A DNA stretch of 9,203 nucleotides from Candidatus Bathyarchaeota archaeon (lineage in GTDB: Archaea > Thermoproteota > Bathyarchaeia > 40CM-2-53-6), in assembly GCA_005888695.1 (NCBI GenBank), contig VBBH01000128.1:1-9203 (forward strand), read 5' to 3'. The translations under genes and the position numbers were made by a program. The notes under the pieces are model-generated. The model worked only from the letters and a program-made list of their open reading frames with translations. It ran no database searches and was not told the DNA's origin. Position 1 is the stretch's first letter. Each line of letters begins with the position of its first letter. This document shows positions 1 to 6,978 of this stretch, one piece after another.

Positions 1-300
1 GCCCGTCTCGAGAACATTGATCTGCTGCTCATCCTCTCGGTAAATCCTGGATTTGCTGGTCAACAGTTCATGCCATCCGTCCTGCCGAAGCTAGCCGAGT
101 CCATAAAACTGGTTGGAGACAGACAGTTGGAGTTCGAAGTCGACGGAGGAGTGGACCAGAGAAACGCGGCTCAAATTGTCAAGGCGGGTGCGACAGTTCT
201 CGTTGCCGGTGCTTCGATCTTCCGAAAAGGAGACGTTAAGTCCGCTCTTCAAGAGATCAGGATCGTGACCGATAGGACGATCAGAGAGGTTCCAGCATAG
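1..300 (+). CDS. rpe: Ribulose-phosphate 3-epimerase, C-terminal part (5' end outside window)
   Basis: Interconverts ribulose 5-phosphate and xylulose 5-phosphate in the cytosolic non-oxidative pentose phosphate pathway. The reading frame is open from base 1, so only the last 99 residues are present of a family usually about 220 long. Window residues 14-23 read VNPGFAGQQF, the family signature loop (normally VNPGFGGQxF). Residues 68-72 (VDGGV) carry the aspartate expected to act as one of the two catalytic acids, and the following VLVAGASIF stretch is the usual phosphate-binding end of the TIM barrel. The TAG stop shares its last base with the GTG start of the next gene, so it is co-transcribed with the transketolase subunit, which consumes its product. 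Family assignment is firm; the N-terminal half cannot be judged. Confidence 0.93.
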   Translation, partial: ARLENIDLLLILSVNPGFAGQQFMPSVLPKLAESIKLVGDRQLEFEVDGGVDQRNAAQIVKAGATVLVAGASIFRKGDVKSALQEIRIVTDRTIREVPA

Positions 301-1241
301 TGCTCGTTCAGCTCGCTTCGATGCGGACGGCGCTCGCGGAGGCTTTGCTCGAACTTGGATCGAAGGATCCTAGGATAGTGGCTCTCGGTGCTGACACTTC
401 CGTCTCGATTAAGACTAACCTTTTCGGAGACCGCTACCCGGAACGATTCTTCAACGTTGGCATAGCCGAGGCGAACATGATCGGTATTGCGGCCGGGCTC
501 GCGCTCTCCGGGAAGATACCATTCGTAAGTACATACTCAGCCTTCGTCCCTGGCAAATGTCTCGATCAAATACGGAACGCGATCGCTTACCCTAGACTTG
601 ACGTCAAAATAGTCTCTTCGCACGGCGGGTTAAGCGTCGGTCCGGATGGGGCATCCCATCAAACCGTTGAGGATCTAGCTGCGATGAGGGCAGTGCCAAA
701 CATACACATCATCGTGCCCTCGGACGGGCCTTCCACAAGGGCACTAATCATACAAGCATCGGTGACAAGCGGTCCATTCTATTTTCGACTCGCTAGGCCC
801 GACGTTCCCACCATACACACAGTTACTTCCGACCTGCGGATTGGTAGGGCCAGTGTCCTCCGGGCTGGCAAGGATGTTTCATTGATTGCGTGCGGATTGT
901 TAGTGAATGAAGCCCTGGAAGCTGCGGAGACATTGTCTAAGGAGAATATTTCGGCCGAAGTCATCGATTCTCACACACTCAAGCCACTCGATACCGAGAC
1001 CATTCTGAAGTCTGCTAGGAAGACGGGAGTGATCATTACATCCGAAGAACACAACATAATCGGTGGCCTGGGCGGAGCAGTCGCTGAGGCAGTGACCGAT
1101 TCGTATCCGGTCCCGGTCGCGAGGATAGGGATACGCGACACATTTGGCGAATCGGGAGAGCATCCAGAGCTAATGAAGAAATATGGGCTGACGTCGAAGG
1201 AGATAATTGAGACCGCTAGAAGGATTATTCGGACCAGGTGA
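300..1241 (+). CDS. Transketolase, C-terminal (pyrimidine-binding plus C-terminal domain) subunit
   Basis: Half of a two-subunit transketolase, which moves two-carbon ketol units between sugar phosphates using thiamine diphosphate. At 313 residues it matches the split archaeal form and lacks the diphosphate-binding N-terminal half, which must be encoded elsewhere, probably just upstream of the window. Residues 54-59 (GIAEAN) contain Glu57, expected to activate the cofactor's aminopyrimidine; GPDGASHQTVED at 114-125 is the other conserved Pyr-domain loop. The transketolase C domain starts near residue 180, with VIDSHTLKPLD at 221-231 and a Gly-rich IIGGLGG at 253-259. The GTG start at 300 overlaps the rpe stop by one base and has AGAGGT at 285-290 upstream; an alternative ATG at 321 would drop only seven residues. 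It is translationally coupled to rpe and followed by transaldolase. Confidence 0.93.
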   Translation: MLVQLASMRTALAEALLELGSKDPRIVALGADTSVSIKTNLFGDRYPERFFNVGIAEANMIGIAAGLALSGKIPFVSTYSAFVPGKCLDQIRNAIAYPRLDVKIVSSHGGLSVGPDGASHQTVEDLAAMRAVPNIHIIVPSDGPSTRALIIQASVTSGPFYFRLARPDVPTIHTVTSDLRIGRASVLRAGKDVSLIACGLLVNEALEAAETLSKENISAEVIDSHTLKPLDTETILKSARKTGVIITSEEHNIIGGLGGAVAEAVTDSYPVPVARIGIRDTFGESGEHPELMKKYGLTSKEIIETARRIIRTR

Positions 1242-1242
1242 T
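1237..1242 (+). promoter_or_regulatory. Shine-Dalgarno GGTGAT for the transaldolase gene
   Basis: GGTGAT is complementary to the archaeal 16S rRNA 3' end and lies 6 bases before the ATG at 1249. It overlaps the TGA stop of the transketolase gene (1239-1241), so terminating ribosomes are placed directly on the next start. The same hexamer at similar spacing precedes trpD, which supports it as the organism's preferred motif. Confidence 0.75.
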
Positions 1243-1248
1243 TGTTAG

Positions 1249-1947
1249 ATGAAGATATTTCTTGACTCTGCCAACGTTGCATCGATCAAGACCTTCGCAG
1301 ATATGGGAATCCTTGACGGCGTTACAACGAATCCTACCCTAATTGCGAAGGAGAACCGGGGATTCTTGGAGCTAGTGGGGGAGATACTCCGAATCGTATC
1401 CGGACCGGTGAACTTGGAAGTTGTGAGCCAGGATATTGAGGGGATGCTTCATGAAGCTCATGACTTGGCTGCGCTGGCGCCGAATGTGGTCGTGAAAGTT
1501 CCGATGACCTCCGAGGGACTCGTCGCAGTACGAAAGTTGCACAAGGAGGGGATCAAAACTAACGTGACTCTGGTCTTCTCTCCGAACCAGGCCTTGCTTG
1601 CTGCGAAGGCTGGTGCTGGTTACGTGAGTCCCTTCATCGGACGATTAGATGATGCAGGGCATGTTGGAATGAGTGTAGTGGAGGAGATTTTGCAGATTTA
1701 TCGCAACTATGACATTGAGACTCAAGTGCTTGTCGCAAGCATTCGCCACCCTGTCCATGTAGTCGAAGCTGCTAAGCTAGGGGCTCACGTTGCAACCATG
1801 CCTGCTGATGTTTTGGAGAGGATGGTCAAGCATCCGTTGACTGACATCGGTCTGAAGAGGTTCCTTGACGATTGGTCCAAGGCCGGGCTGAAATTGCCTG
1901 AGCGTCGGACACTTGAGGCCAAGACTCGTGGCCTAGCAGGAAACTGA
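1249..1947 (+). CDS. Transaldolase of the small TalC/MipB type
   Basis: Transfers dihydroxyacetone units between sugar phosphates in the non-oxidative pentose phosphate pathway, through a Schiff base. The 232-residue length fits the small transaldolase / fructose-6-phosphate aldolase family. Visible motifs are FLDSAN at 4-9, TTNPT at 26-30, VVKVPMT at 81-87 with Schiff-base Lys83, [10 protein letters not shown] at 105-114 and SPFIGRLDD at 127-135. Two positions separate the activities in this family. Where E. coli fructose-6-phosphate aldolase has Gln59 and Tyr131, this protein has Glu57 and Phe129, the transaldolase residues, so I infer transaldolase. The start is set by the GGTGAT site overlapping the transketolase stop. 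It is the last gene of the sugar-phosphate run; a 121-base gap follows. Confidence 0.93.
   Translation: MKIFLDSANVASIKTFADMGILDGVTTNPTLIAKENRGFLELVGEILRIVSGPVNLEVVSQDIEGMLHEAHDLAALAPNVVVKVPMTSEGLVAVRKLHKEGIKTNVTLVFSPNQALLAAKAGAGYVSPFIGRLDDAGHVGMSVVEEILQIYRNYDIETQVLVASIRHPVHVVEAAKLGAHVATMPADVLERMVKHPLTDIGLKRFLDDWSKAGLKLPERRTLEAKTRGLAGN
1916..1934 (+). repeat. Inverted repeat in the 3' end of the transaldolase gene
   Basis: AGGCCA at 1916-1921 and its exact reverse complement TGGCCT at 1929-1934 could form a 6-bp stem with a 7-base loop, 11 bases before the stop codon. No T-run follows at once; the nearest is at 2032-2036. It may help end transcription or be chance. Confidence 0.3.
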
Positions 1948-2068
1948 TCAGAGATCCATTCCTAGTAATGTCCGGTTGGCCCTGCCTATTGGGTCATGAG
2001 GGATTCCGTAGACGGTTCCTTGAGCGTTAGATTTTTGAACCTGTCTCCCATCCTTCCGATGTTACCCT

Positions 2069-3733
2069 TTGGCGAAGTTCGTATTCGTCACCGGCGGCGT
2101 CATGTCGGGAATTGGAAAGGGAGTTATCGCCGCAAGCATCGGTAAGATAGGTCAGGTCCGCGGTCTTCGAGTCACATCAGTCAAAATAGATCCATACCTC
2201 AATTATGACGCAGGCACCATGAACCCTTACGTTCACGGTGAAGTCTTCGTTACTGAGGATGGTGGAGAAACTGACATGGACATTGGAACCTATGAGAGGT
2301 TCTTGGACATCAATGTCCCCAAGAGCCACAACATCACCACAGGCCAAGTGTACTCATCAGTTATCGAGCGCGAGCGCCGTGGCGACTTCCTAGGGAAATG
2401 TGTCCAGATTATTCCTCACATTACTGACGAGATCAAGGATCGTCTTAGGACGATCGTCCATGACGAACCAGTCGATCTCGTAATCGTTGAGGTAGGTGGG
2501 ACAGTTGGGGACATCGAGTCGCTCCCGTATCTCGAAGCGGCGAGAGAGTTCCGGCTAGAGGAGGGAGCCGTCAATGTTGTGAACGTTCACGTCACACTTG
2601 TCCCAGTCCTCGATGTAGTGGGCGAGCAGAAGACCAAACCGACGCAACACAGCGTGCAAGAACTCCGGCGCATCGGTGTGCAGCCGGACATTATCGTTGC
2701 TAGAACGAAGGCACCGCTGAAGCTTGAGGTAAGACGGAAGATCGCACTCTTCTGCAACGTGGAGGAATCAGCAGTTTTCACCAGTCAAGACATGCAAAGC
2801 ATCTACCAATCTCCAACTTTGCTGGATGAGCAGGGTATGGGCGATTATCTTGCCCGAAGGTTCCAACTGAATGGACGGATGCCTCGTTGGGATGAATGGC
2901 GAAGGACTCTAGAAGAATCGTTGCACTCAGAGAGCGAGGTGAATATCGCGATATGTGGAAAGTATGCTGGTCTAGCAGATTCCTATGTTAGCGTGAACGA
3001 GGCTTTGAAGCACGCAGGGGCCACTTCGAATGCTCATGTGAACTTGGAATGGATCGAGACGGATGGCTTCGAGAACGAGCCGGAGAAACTCAATGTCCTT
3101 TCACGATTCGATGGTGTTTTGGTCCCAGGCGGATTTGGGTCCAGGGGTGCCGAGGGCAAGATCAGGGCAATACAATACGCGAGATCTCATGATATGCCGT
3201 TCCTTGGGATTTGTTTCGGTTTCCAGCTCGCAGTTGCAGAGTACGCACGTCACATTGGCATCCAGGATGCAACGAGTTCAGAGTTTGACTCGGAGGCGAA
3301 GGATCGTGTCATTGATCTAATGCCGGAACAGAATAGCGTCGCGACTAAGGGTGGGACAATGAGGTTAGGCGCCCATGAGATCATGATCAAGGACAAGACA
3401 ATGGCCCACGATCTTTATGGCCGGGGGAAGGCATTGGAACGCCATCGCCATCGATATGAGGTGAATCCGAAGTACATTGCAGAGTTCGAAACGAAGGGCC
3501 TTGTGTTCTCAGGCAGCAGTGACAGCAATCGTCGAATGGAGATTCTTGAGCTCCCAACTAATCGATTCCACTTGGCAACCCAATATCATGCCGAGTTCAA
3601 GTCTAGATTAAACCGGCCGTCGCCGCCATACCTTGGCTTCGTCAGGGCCGCTCTGAGAAGACGGCCCCAATCGATCAAGACGCCGTTGGCCTCGATCAGC
3701 AAGAGTGCCGAGCATGGGAGGAGTCTGAGATGA
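2069..3733 (+). CDS. pyrG: CTP synthase (glutamine-hydrolysing)
   Basis: Converts UTP to CTP using ATP and glutamine, the last step of pyrimidine nucleotide synthesis; acts in the cytosol as a tetramer. The 554 residues match the family. The N-terminal synthetase domain (1 to about 275) has [12 protein letters not shown] at 7-18, [14 protein letters not shown] at 41-54, [14 protein letters not shown] at 56-69 and [11 protein letters not shown] at 141-151. The class I glutaminase domain (from about 290) has PGGFGSRG at 353-360, nucleophile Cys382 in GICFGFQ, and the His507/Glu509 pair in YHAEF. GICFG and YHAEF differ from the common GICLG and YHPEF; I recall them from TACK archaea. About 25 charged residues trail the domain. 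The start is TTG at 2069: no other start lies between it and the in-frame TGA at 2036, and the protein begins where the family begins. No good Shine-Dalgarno is visible, so the mRNA may have little or no leader. Confidence 0.97.
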   Translation: MAKFVFVTGGVMSGIGKGVIAASIGKIGQVRGLRVTSVKIDPYLNYDAGTMNPYVHGEVFVTEDGGETDMDIGTYERFLDINVPKSHNITTGQVYSSVIERERRGDFLGKCVQIIPHITDEIKDRLRTIVHDEPVDLVIVEVGGTVGDIESLPYLEAAREFRLEEGAVNVVNVHVTLVPVLDVVGEQKTKPTQHSVQELRRIGVQPDIIVARTKAPLKLEVRRKIALFCNVEESAVFTSQDMQSIYQSPTLLDEQGMGDYLARRFQLNGRMPRWDEWRRTLEESLHSESEVNIAICGKYAGLADSYVSVNEALKHAGATSNAHVNLEWIETDGFENEPEKLNVLSRFDGVLVPGGFGSRGAEGKIRAIQYARSHDMPFLGICFGFQLAVAEYARHIGIQDATSSEFDSEAKDRVIDLMPEQNSVATKGGTMRLGAHEIMIKDKTMAHDLYGRGKALERHRHRYEVNPKYIAEFETKGLVFSGSSDSNRRMEILELPTNRFHLATQYHAEFKSRLNRPSPPYLGFVRAALRRRPQSIKTPLASISKSAEHGRSLR

Positions 3734-4077
3734 GCAAGACGGAGATGAACGCTAAAGTATCCGCGGAAAAGAAGAGTCCTACGGTTACTGTCACCATTAC
3801 TGCGGTCATGGTTGCCTTCGTCTTTGTCGTAACGTATTTCCTTAGCGCGCCCATCCCTAATCTGGGCGGTCAGGCTGTCTTCGATGCGGGAGACATTGCC
3901 GTCTTCATATCCTCACTGACATTCGGTCCGATCGTCGGCGGGATTTCCGGAGGAGTCGGTTCAGCGCTCTCAGACGCGGCCTACGGTAGCTATTACGCTC
4001 CCTTCACCTTAGTGGTCAAGGGACTGGAGGGATTCCTGGCCGGGTACGTGGCGTCAAAGTGGGTTAGGCGGGGGTAA
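3730..4077 (+). CDS. ECF transporter S component (substrate-binding membrane subunit), N-terminal part before an in-frame TAA
   Basis: Membrane subunit that gives substrate specificity to an energy-coupling-factor vitamin importer. The ATG at 3730 overlaps the pyrG stop as ATGA, so translation is probably coupled. After a hydrophilic 17-residue N-terminus come hydrophobic segments at about 20-40, 55-80 and 92-110. The pattern GDIAVFISSLTFGPIVGG (54-71), GGVGSALSDAAYG (74-86) and VVKGLEGFLAGY (95-106) is typical of S components in the RibU/HmpT-like group. The frame stops at TAA 4075-4077 after 115 residues, too few for the family (about 170-200). The same frame then continues with the rest of the fold up to 4347, so this is best read as one gene of about 205 codons with an internal stop: recent decay, a base-call error or readthrough. 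Substrate unknown; no ECF ATPase or T-component gene is nearby. Confidence 0.8.
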   Translation: MSKTEMNAKVSAEKKSPTVTVTITAVMVAFVFVVTYFLSAPIPNLGGQAVFDAGDIAVFISSLTFGPIVGGISGGVGSALSDAAYGSYYAPFTLVVKGLEGFLAGYVASKWVRRG

Positions 4078-4107
4078 CTTTTCGGTTGGGTTCTCGGGAG
4101 TATCGCG

Positions 4108-4347
4108 ATGGTTCTCGGATACTTCCTTACCAACTGGGTCTTTATCGGTCTCGTTTTCGGCGCAAGCTCCGATGCGGCCAAGGCAGCCGGCCTGACCTTC
4201 GCGCTTGGTGAGCTACCTTTCGACATAATCCAGGTTGTCGCGGGAGGAATAATCGGGATACCCGTTACTAGAAAACTTCGAGCAGCCGTCCCAGTTGGAC
4301 TACTCCCTCATCACGCCCCGAGACCTACTCCTTCTGCCGCTCCCTAG
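4108..4347 (+). CDS. ECF transporter S component, C-terminal part after the in-frame TAA
   Basis: Continues the same frame as the gene starting at 3730; ten sense codons (4078-4107) separate the TAA from this ATG. It holds the remaining membrane helices, at about residues 2-19 and 38-52, and the closing LPFDIIQVVAGGIIGIP stretch usual at the S-component C-terminus, then a Pro/Ala-rich tail. It cannot be a complete transporter. A GGGAG at 4096-4100, 7 bases before the ATG, could allow a separate start, but that start falls inside a helix that reads naturally through 4078-4107. I therefore think it is the second half of a single gene rather than an independent one. Confidence 0.6.
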   Translation: MVLGYFLTNWVFIGLVFGASSDAAKAAGLTFALGELPFDIIQVVAGGIIGIPVTRKLRAAVPVGLLPHHAPRPTPSAAP

Positions 4348-4575
4348 AGTTGGCGTAGTCTCTGAGCAAGTGTGAAACTATTGTTTAGTTTCCCGAAAAT
4401 ACTATGCACCCGTCTCTTCTTCCGTGCTTGGAAAATTTCATCCTAACCAGCACACCTCCCCCCTCCCGAGCTCAGATTTCACGAGGGAATGATCGGATTT
4501 TGAATGAAAAGTGCCTGTTTTCTAGCAATAATTGACTTGATTTCGATCTGTGGCTGGGCTGAAAGTATTCGGGGG
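4348..4575. other. Convergent intergenic region, no gene recognised
   Basis: This 228-base gap lies between the ECF gene (+) and the small gene at 4576 (-), so both transcripts should end here. It contains a 7-bp inverted repeat (4374-4392), a pyrimidine tract with a run of six C near 4458-4467, and a weak AT stem formed by GAAAA 4506-4510 and TTTTC 4518-4522. I see no tRNA cloverleaf or conserved RNA. A very short minus-strand ORF (4385-4441) is discussed as a finding only. Confidence 0.6.
4374..4392 (+). repeat. Hairpin downstream of the ECF gene
   Basis: GAAACTA at 4374-4380 and its exact reverse complement TAGTTTC at 4386-4392 flank a 5-base TTGTT loop. It starts 27 bases after the ECF stop, where a 3' end is expected. 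No T-run follows, so it may protect the mRNA end or assist termination rather than being a classic terminator. Confidence 0.4.
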
Positions 4576-4989
4576 TTAGCTGCCAGGGGGTGGTTTCGTC
4601 TTGATCTTAGTTATCCTAAGGTACGCGTTTCTAAGGGAATCGGTCGTGCCTCTGAGAACCTTGTAGCCCTCTAGCAGAGAATCCTTGTCAAGTTGTTTTC
4701 TCAGCGTCTGGACTCTTCTGAGATTCTGAGAGGCGTCCCTTACCATTGTAGAAGTGTCTTCATCGTCTTTTCTCGTGGTGGTGACTGTTGAATCTTCAAG
4801 ACTGTAGGTAAGGGCATAGACGAGGCTCGCGAACTCAGTTGCTTCCGCAGCAGCCCAGAGGTCTTTGTCGGAGTCTTCTATCTTGTTGGTGATGGATTCT
4901 ATGGCTTTGCTGGTCTTGGTCTCAGCCTCGGCTATTGCCATGTCGAGCTTCCCTTCCAGAACTTCCTGCTCGCTCTTCTCAACAGTCAA
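4576..4989 (-). CDS. Hypothetical small charged helical protein downstream of glmS
   Basis: I do not recognise this 137-residue protein. It has no signal peptide, membrane helix or cysteine. Residues 1-60 and 85-125 are rich in Glu, Lys, Ala, Leu and Arg with little Gly or Pro, suggesting two long helices, possibly coiled coil. They are joined by a Thr/Asp/Glu-rich linker at about 66-82, and a Pro-rich KPPPGS ends the protein. It starts 28 bases after the glmS stop on the same strand, so the two are probably co-transcribed. The first in-frame start is TTG at 4989, without a clear Shine-Dalgarno. The ATG at 4941 (121 residues) has purine-rich GGAAGGGAAG just upstream and may be the real start. 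No function is inferred beyond possible co-expression with amino-sugar synthesis. Confidence 0.6.
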   Translation of the reverse strand: MTVEKSEQEVLEGKLDMAIAEAETKTSKAIESITNKIEDSDKDLWAAAEATEFASLVYALTYSLEDSTVTTTRKDDEDTSTMVRDASQNLRRVQTLRKQLDKDSLLEGYKVLRGTTDSLRNAYLRITKIKTKPPPGS

Positions 4990-5017
4990 TACTGGTTTGC
5001 TCTGTACGTCTCAGGAT

Positions 5018-6844
5018 CTATTCGACAGTTACGCTCTTTGCAAGATTCCTGGGGTAATCTGGATCATAGCCTTTGCCGACCGAGACGTAGTAGGCGAGCA
5101 GTTGGAGAGGGACCGCGTATGCTATTGGTGTGACCAGGGAGGGTAGGATTCCGGGGATCTCAACTGAATCATCGGACAGTTCTTTGATCTCAGTGTCGCC
5201 TTCTTGAATGATGGATATTACTCTAGCGCCGCGTGCCTTCATTTCCATTATATTCCCTACCATTTTCCGATGTGTCTCATCCCGAGGCGCTACAAATACG
5301 ACCGGGAAGCCTTCTTCGACGAGGGAGATGAATCCGTGCTTACTCTCACCTGCTGGATATGCAATTGCAGGAATGTAACTCAGCTCTAACAGCTTAAGTC
5401 GTCCTTCCATTGCCGTCGCTACGTTTACTCCTCTTCCAAGGAAACATATGCTACGGGCGTCTTCACAGCCCTCCGCGGTTCTCCGAATTGTCTCCATCTT
5501 CGTATTCAGAATATCCTGGATCACATTAGGAGTCTCTTTGAGTCCTTCCTCGACTTGCTGATCCAATTGGTCCGTACCGATGTTTCGTTTTCGTCCAACA
5601 GTTTGGGCAAGACGCAGAAGAACTGCAACCTGAGACGTGAAAGTCTTGGTTCCCGCGACACCGATCTCGGGGCCACTGTTCTGGCCTATGTAGACATCGG
5701 ATAGCCGCATCAGGGTGGAGCCCAATACGTTCGTAACACTCAGGATTCTCGCTCCCTTGGCCTTGGCATCTCTGACAGCGTTGAGTGTGTCCATTGTTTC
5801 GCCCGATTGGCTGACTGCGAGTACTGCAGTGTCCTTGTCGACAAGGTCGAGACCATCTTCTGAAAATTCGGATGCAACCACTACTCGAGCGTCTATACCG
5901 CCGAGCTTTCTTAGCGCGAAGGATCCGACGAGCCCGGCATGATATGCCGTGCCGCAGCCGACGATGAAGACTTTGTTAGCGTCCACGAGTCGGCTGGCTA
6001 TTATGTCGTGGTAGATCCTCGGGGTTTGTAATGCGTTCTTAACAGTCTGGGGCTGCTCATGTATCTCTTTCAGCATGAAATGTTTGAAGCCTTGTTTCTT
6101 CGCGGATTCAGGATCCCATGTGACGGTTATTGGTTCCCGCTTCACGACTCCGCCGTTCTCGGCCTTGAAAATTCTGTATCCGTCACGGTTGAGATAGGCT
6201 AGCTCGCCCTCATCCAATAGGACTGCCTTCTTCGTTAATGGTAGGAATGCGGATATGTCGGAGGCACAGTAATATTCTCCATCGCCGACGCCTAGAACAA
6301 GTGGGCTCTCTCTCCGAGCGCAAAGTATACTGTCGGGCTCTTGGGCAGCTACAAGGACCAGTGAGTACGCGCCTTCCAGTCGTCGGACGACTTTTCGGAA
6401 AGCGTCTTCAAGTTTCATACCATTTGAGAGATACTCTTCGACGAGGTGCGGGACGATCTCGGTGTCCGTTCTGGACACGAACTTGTGTCCTTTTGATTCG
6501 AGTTCTTTCTTTATCTCTAGATAGTTCTCGATGATTCCGTTATGGACGACTGCTATCCGGGATTTGCAGTCTGTTTGAGGATGGGCGTTTTCCATGGCTG
6601 GTCTTCCATGCGTTGCCCATCTGGTATGTCCGACTCCTACAGTGCCCGGCATCTCGCCGAGTTTGTAGATGGAGTCCACCTCATCAAGTCGGCCCCTGTC
6701 TTTTTTCACGTGCAATTTGCCGTTTGCTATTGTGACTATTCCTACGGAGTCGTATCCTCGATATTCTAATCGTCGGAGGGCGTCTTTGATGAGGGGTGCG
6801 GCGTGTTCATTGTTGTGTAGGATGCATCCGAATATGCCGCACAA
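5018..6844 (-). CDS. glmS: Glutamine--fructose-6-phosphate aminotransferase (isomerising), glucosamine-6-phosphate synthase
   Basis: Makes glucosamine 6-phosphate from fructose 6-phosphate and glutamine, the entry to UDP-GlcNAc and surface glycans. The 608 residues equal the usual full length. The N-terminal glutaminase has nucleophile Cys2 in MCGIFG, TRWATHG at 74-80, HNGIIEN at 101-107 and TDTE at 126-129. Two SIS sugar-isomerase domains follow, with CGTAYHAG at 297-304, SQSGET at 345-350, GRLKLLELSYI at 481-491 (expected catalytic Glu487), His503 in ESKHGF, and Lys603 in the C-terminal LAKSVTVE. All expected catalytic residues are present; ESKHGF is a mild variant of ELKHGP. The start is TTG at 6844, required because Cys2 must follow the removed Met; AGGT (6852-6855) lies 7 bases upstream on the minus strand. 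Transcribed divergently from asd. Confidence 0.97.
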   Translation of the reverse strand: MCGIFGCILHNNEHAAPLIKDALRRLEYRGYDSVGIVTIANGKLHVKKDRGRLDEVDSIYKLGEMPGTVGVGHTRWATHGRPAMENAHPQTDCKSRIAVVHNGIIENYLEIKKELESKGHKFVSRTDTEIVPHLVEEYLSNGMKLEDAFRKVVRRLEGAYSLVLVAAQEPDSILCARRESPLVLGVGDGEYYCASDISAFLPLTKKAVLLDEGELAYLNRDGYRIFKAENGGVVKREPITVTWDPESAKKQGFKHFMLKEIHEQPQTVKNALQTPRIYHDIIASRLVDANKVFIVGCGTAYHAGLVGSFALRKLGGIDARVVVASEFSEDGLDLVDKDTAVLAVSQSGETMDTLNAVRDAKAKGARILSVTNVLGSTLMRLSDVYIGQNSGPEIGVAGTKTFTSQVAVLLRLAQTVGRKRNIGTDQLDQQVEEGLKETPNVIQDILNTKMETIRRTAEGCEDARSICFLGRGVNVATAMEGRLKLLELSYIPAIAYPAGESKHGFISLVEEGFPVVFVAPRDETHRKMVGNIMEMKARGARVISIIQEGDTEIKELSDDSVEIPGILPSLVTPIAYAVPLQLLAYYVSVGKGYDPDYPRNLAKSVTVE

Positions 6845-6887
6845 GTAGACTACCTGAGTTCCTGGGTATGGGGAGACGTTATTCCCG

Positions 6888-6893
6888 TTTAAG
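6888..6893 (-). promoter_or_regulatory. Possible TATA box for glmS
   Basis: On the minus strand CTTAAA lies about 45 bases before the glmS TTG, which would place transcription start near 6865 and give a leader of about 20 bases containing the AGGT at 6852-6855. The match to the archaeal TATA consensus is only partial. Confidence 0.25.
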
Positions 6894-6928
6894 AATTACG
6901 AATCCTTACTTCGACAGGAATCGCTCTG

Positions 6929-6934
6929 TTAATA
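6929..6934 (+). promoter_or_regulatory. Possible TATA box for asd
   Basis: TTAATA lies 50 bases before the asd ATG. A start about 22-25 bases downstream (near 6957) would leave a 20-base leader carrying the strong Shine-Dalgarno. It sits in the 134-base divergent gap shared with glmS, so the two promoters would lie within about 40 bases of each other. Confidence 0.35.
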
Positions 6935-6965
6935 GGGAGAATCAGTGCTACTGTTCGAAGGACGG

Positions 6966-6973
6966 AAGGAGGT
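6966..6973 (+). promoter_or_regulatory. Strong Shine-Dalgarno for asd
   Basis: AAGGAGGT ends 5 bases before the ATG at 6979. It decides the start: the frame stays open upstream to 6796, but that extension lies antisense to glmS and adds nothing typical of the family. Confidence 0.8.
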
Positions 6974-6978
6974 ATCCG

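Noticed and set aside
971..1282. 103-codon minus-strand frame
   Set aside because: Antisense to the transketolase subunit and the start of transaldolase; no motif, and the plus-strand genes are certain.
1978..1995. GGCCC/GGGTC stem after transaldolase as a terminator
   Set aside because: It needs a G-U pair and an 8-base loop and has no adjacent T-run; not distinguishable from chance.
4506..4522. GAAAA/TTTTC stem as terminator of the small gene
   Set aside because: Five A-T-rich pairs with a 7-base loop are too weak, and the stem lies more than 50 bases past the stop.
4348..4575. tRNA or structured RNA gene
   Set aside because: No cloverleaf, T-loop GTTCRANNC or CCA-end pattern could be assembled; only short hairpins were found.
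6796..6978. 61-codon N-terminal extension of asd
   Set aside because: It reads antisense through glmS and its promoter region; the family begins at the Rossmann loop, and AAGGAGGT fixes the start at 6979.
6845..6978. glmS riboswitch/ribozyme
   Set aside because: The glmS leader side is about 20-130 bases with no ribozyme-like core; that element is known from bacteria.
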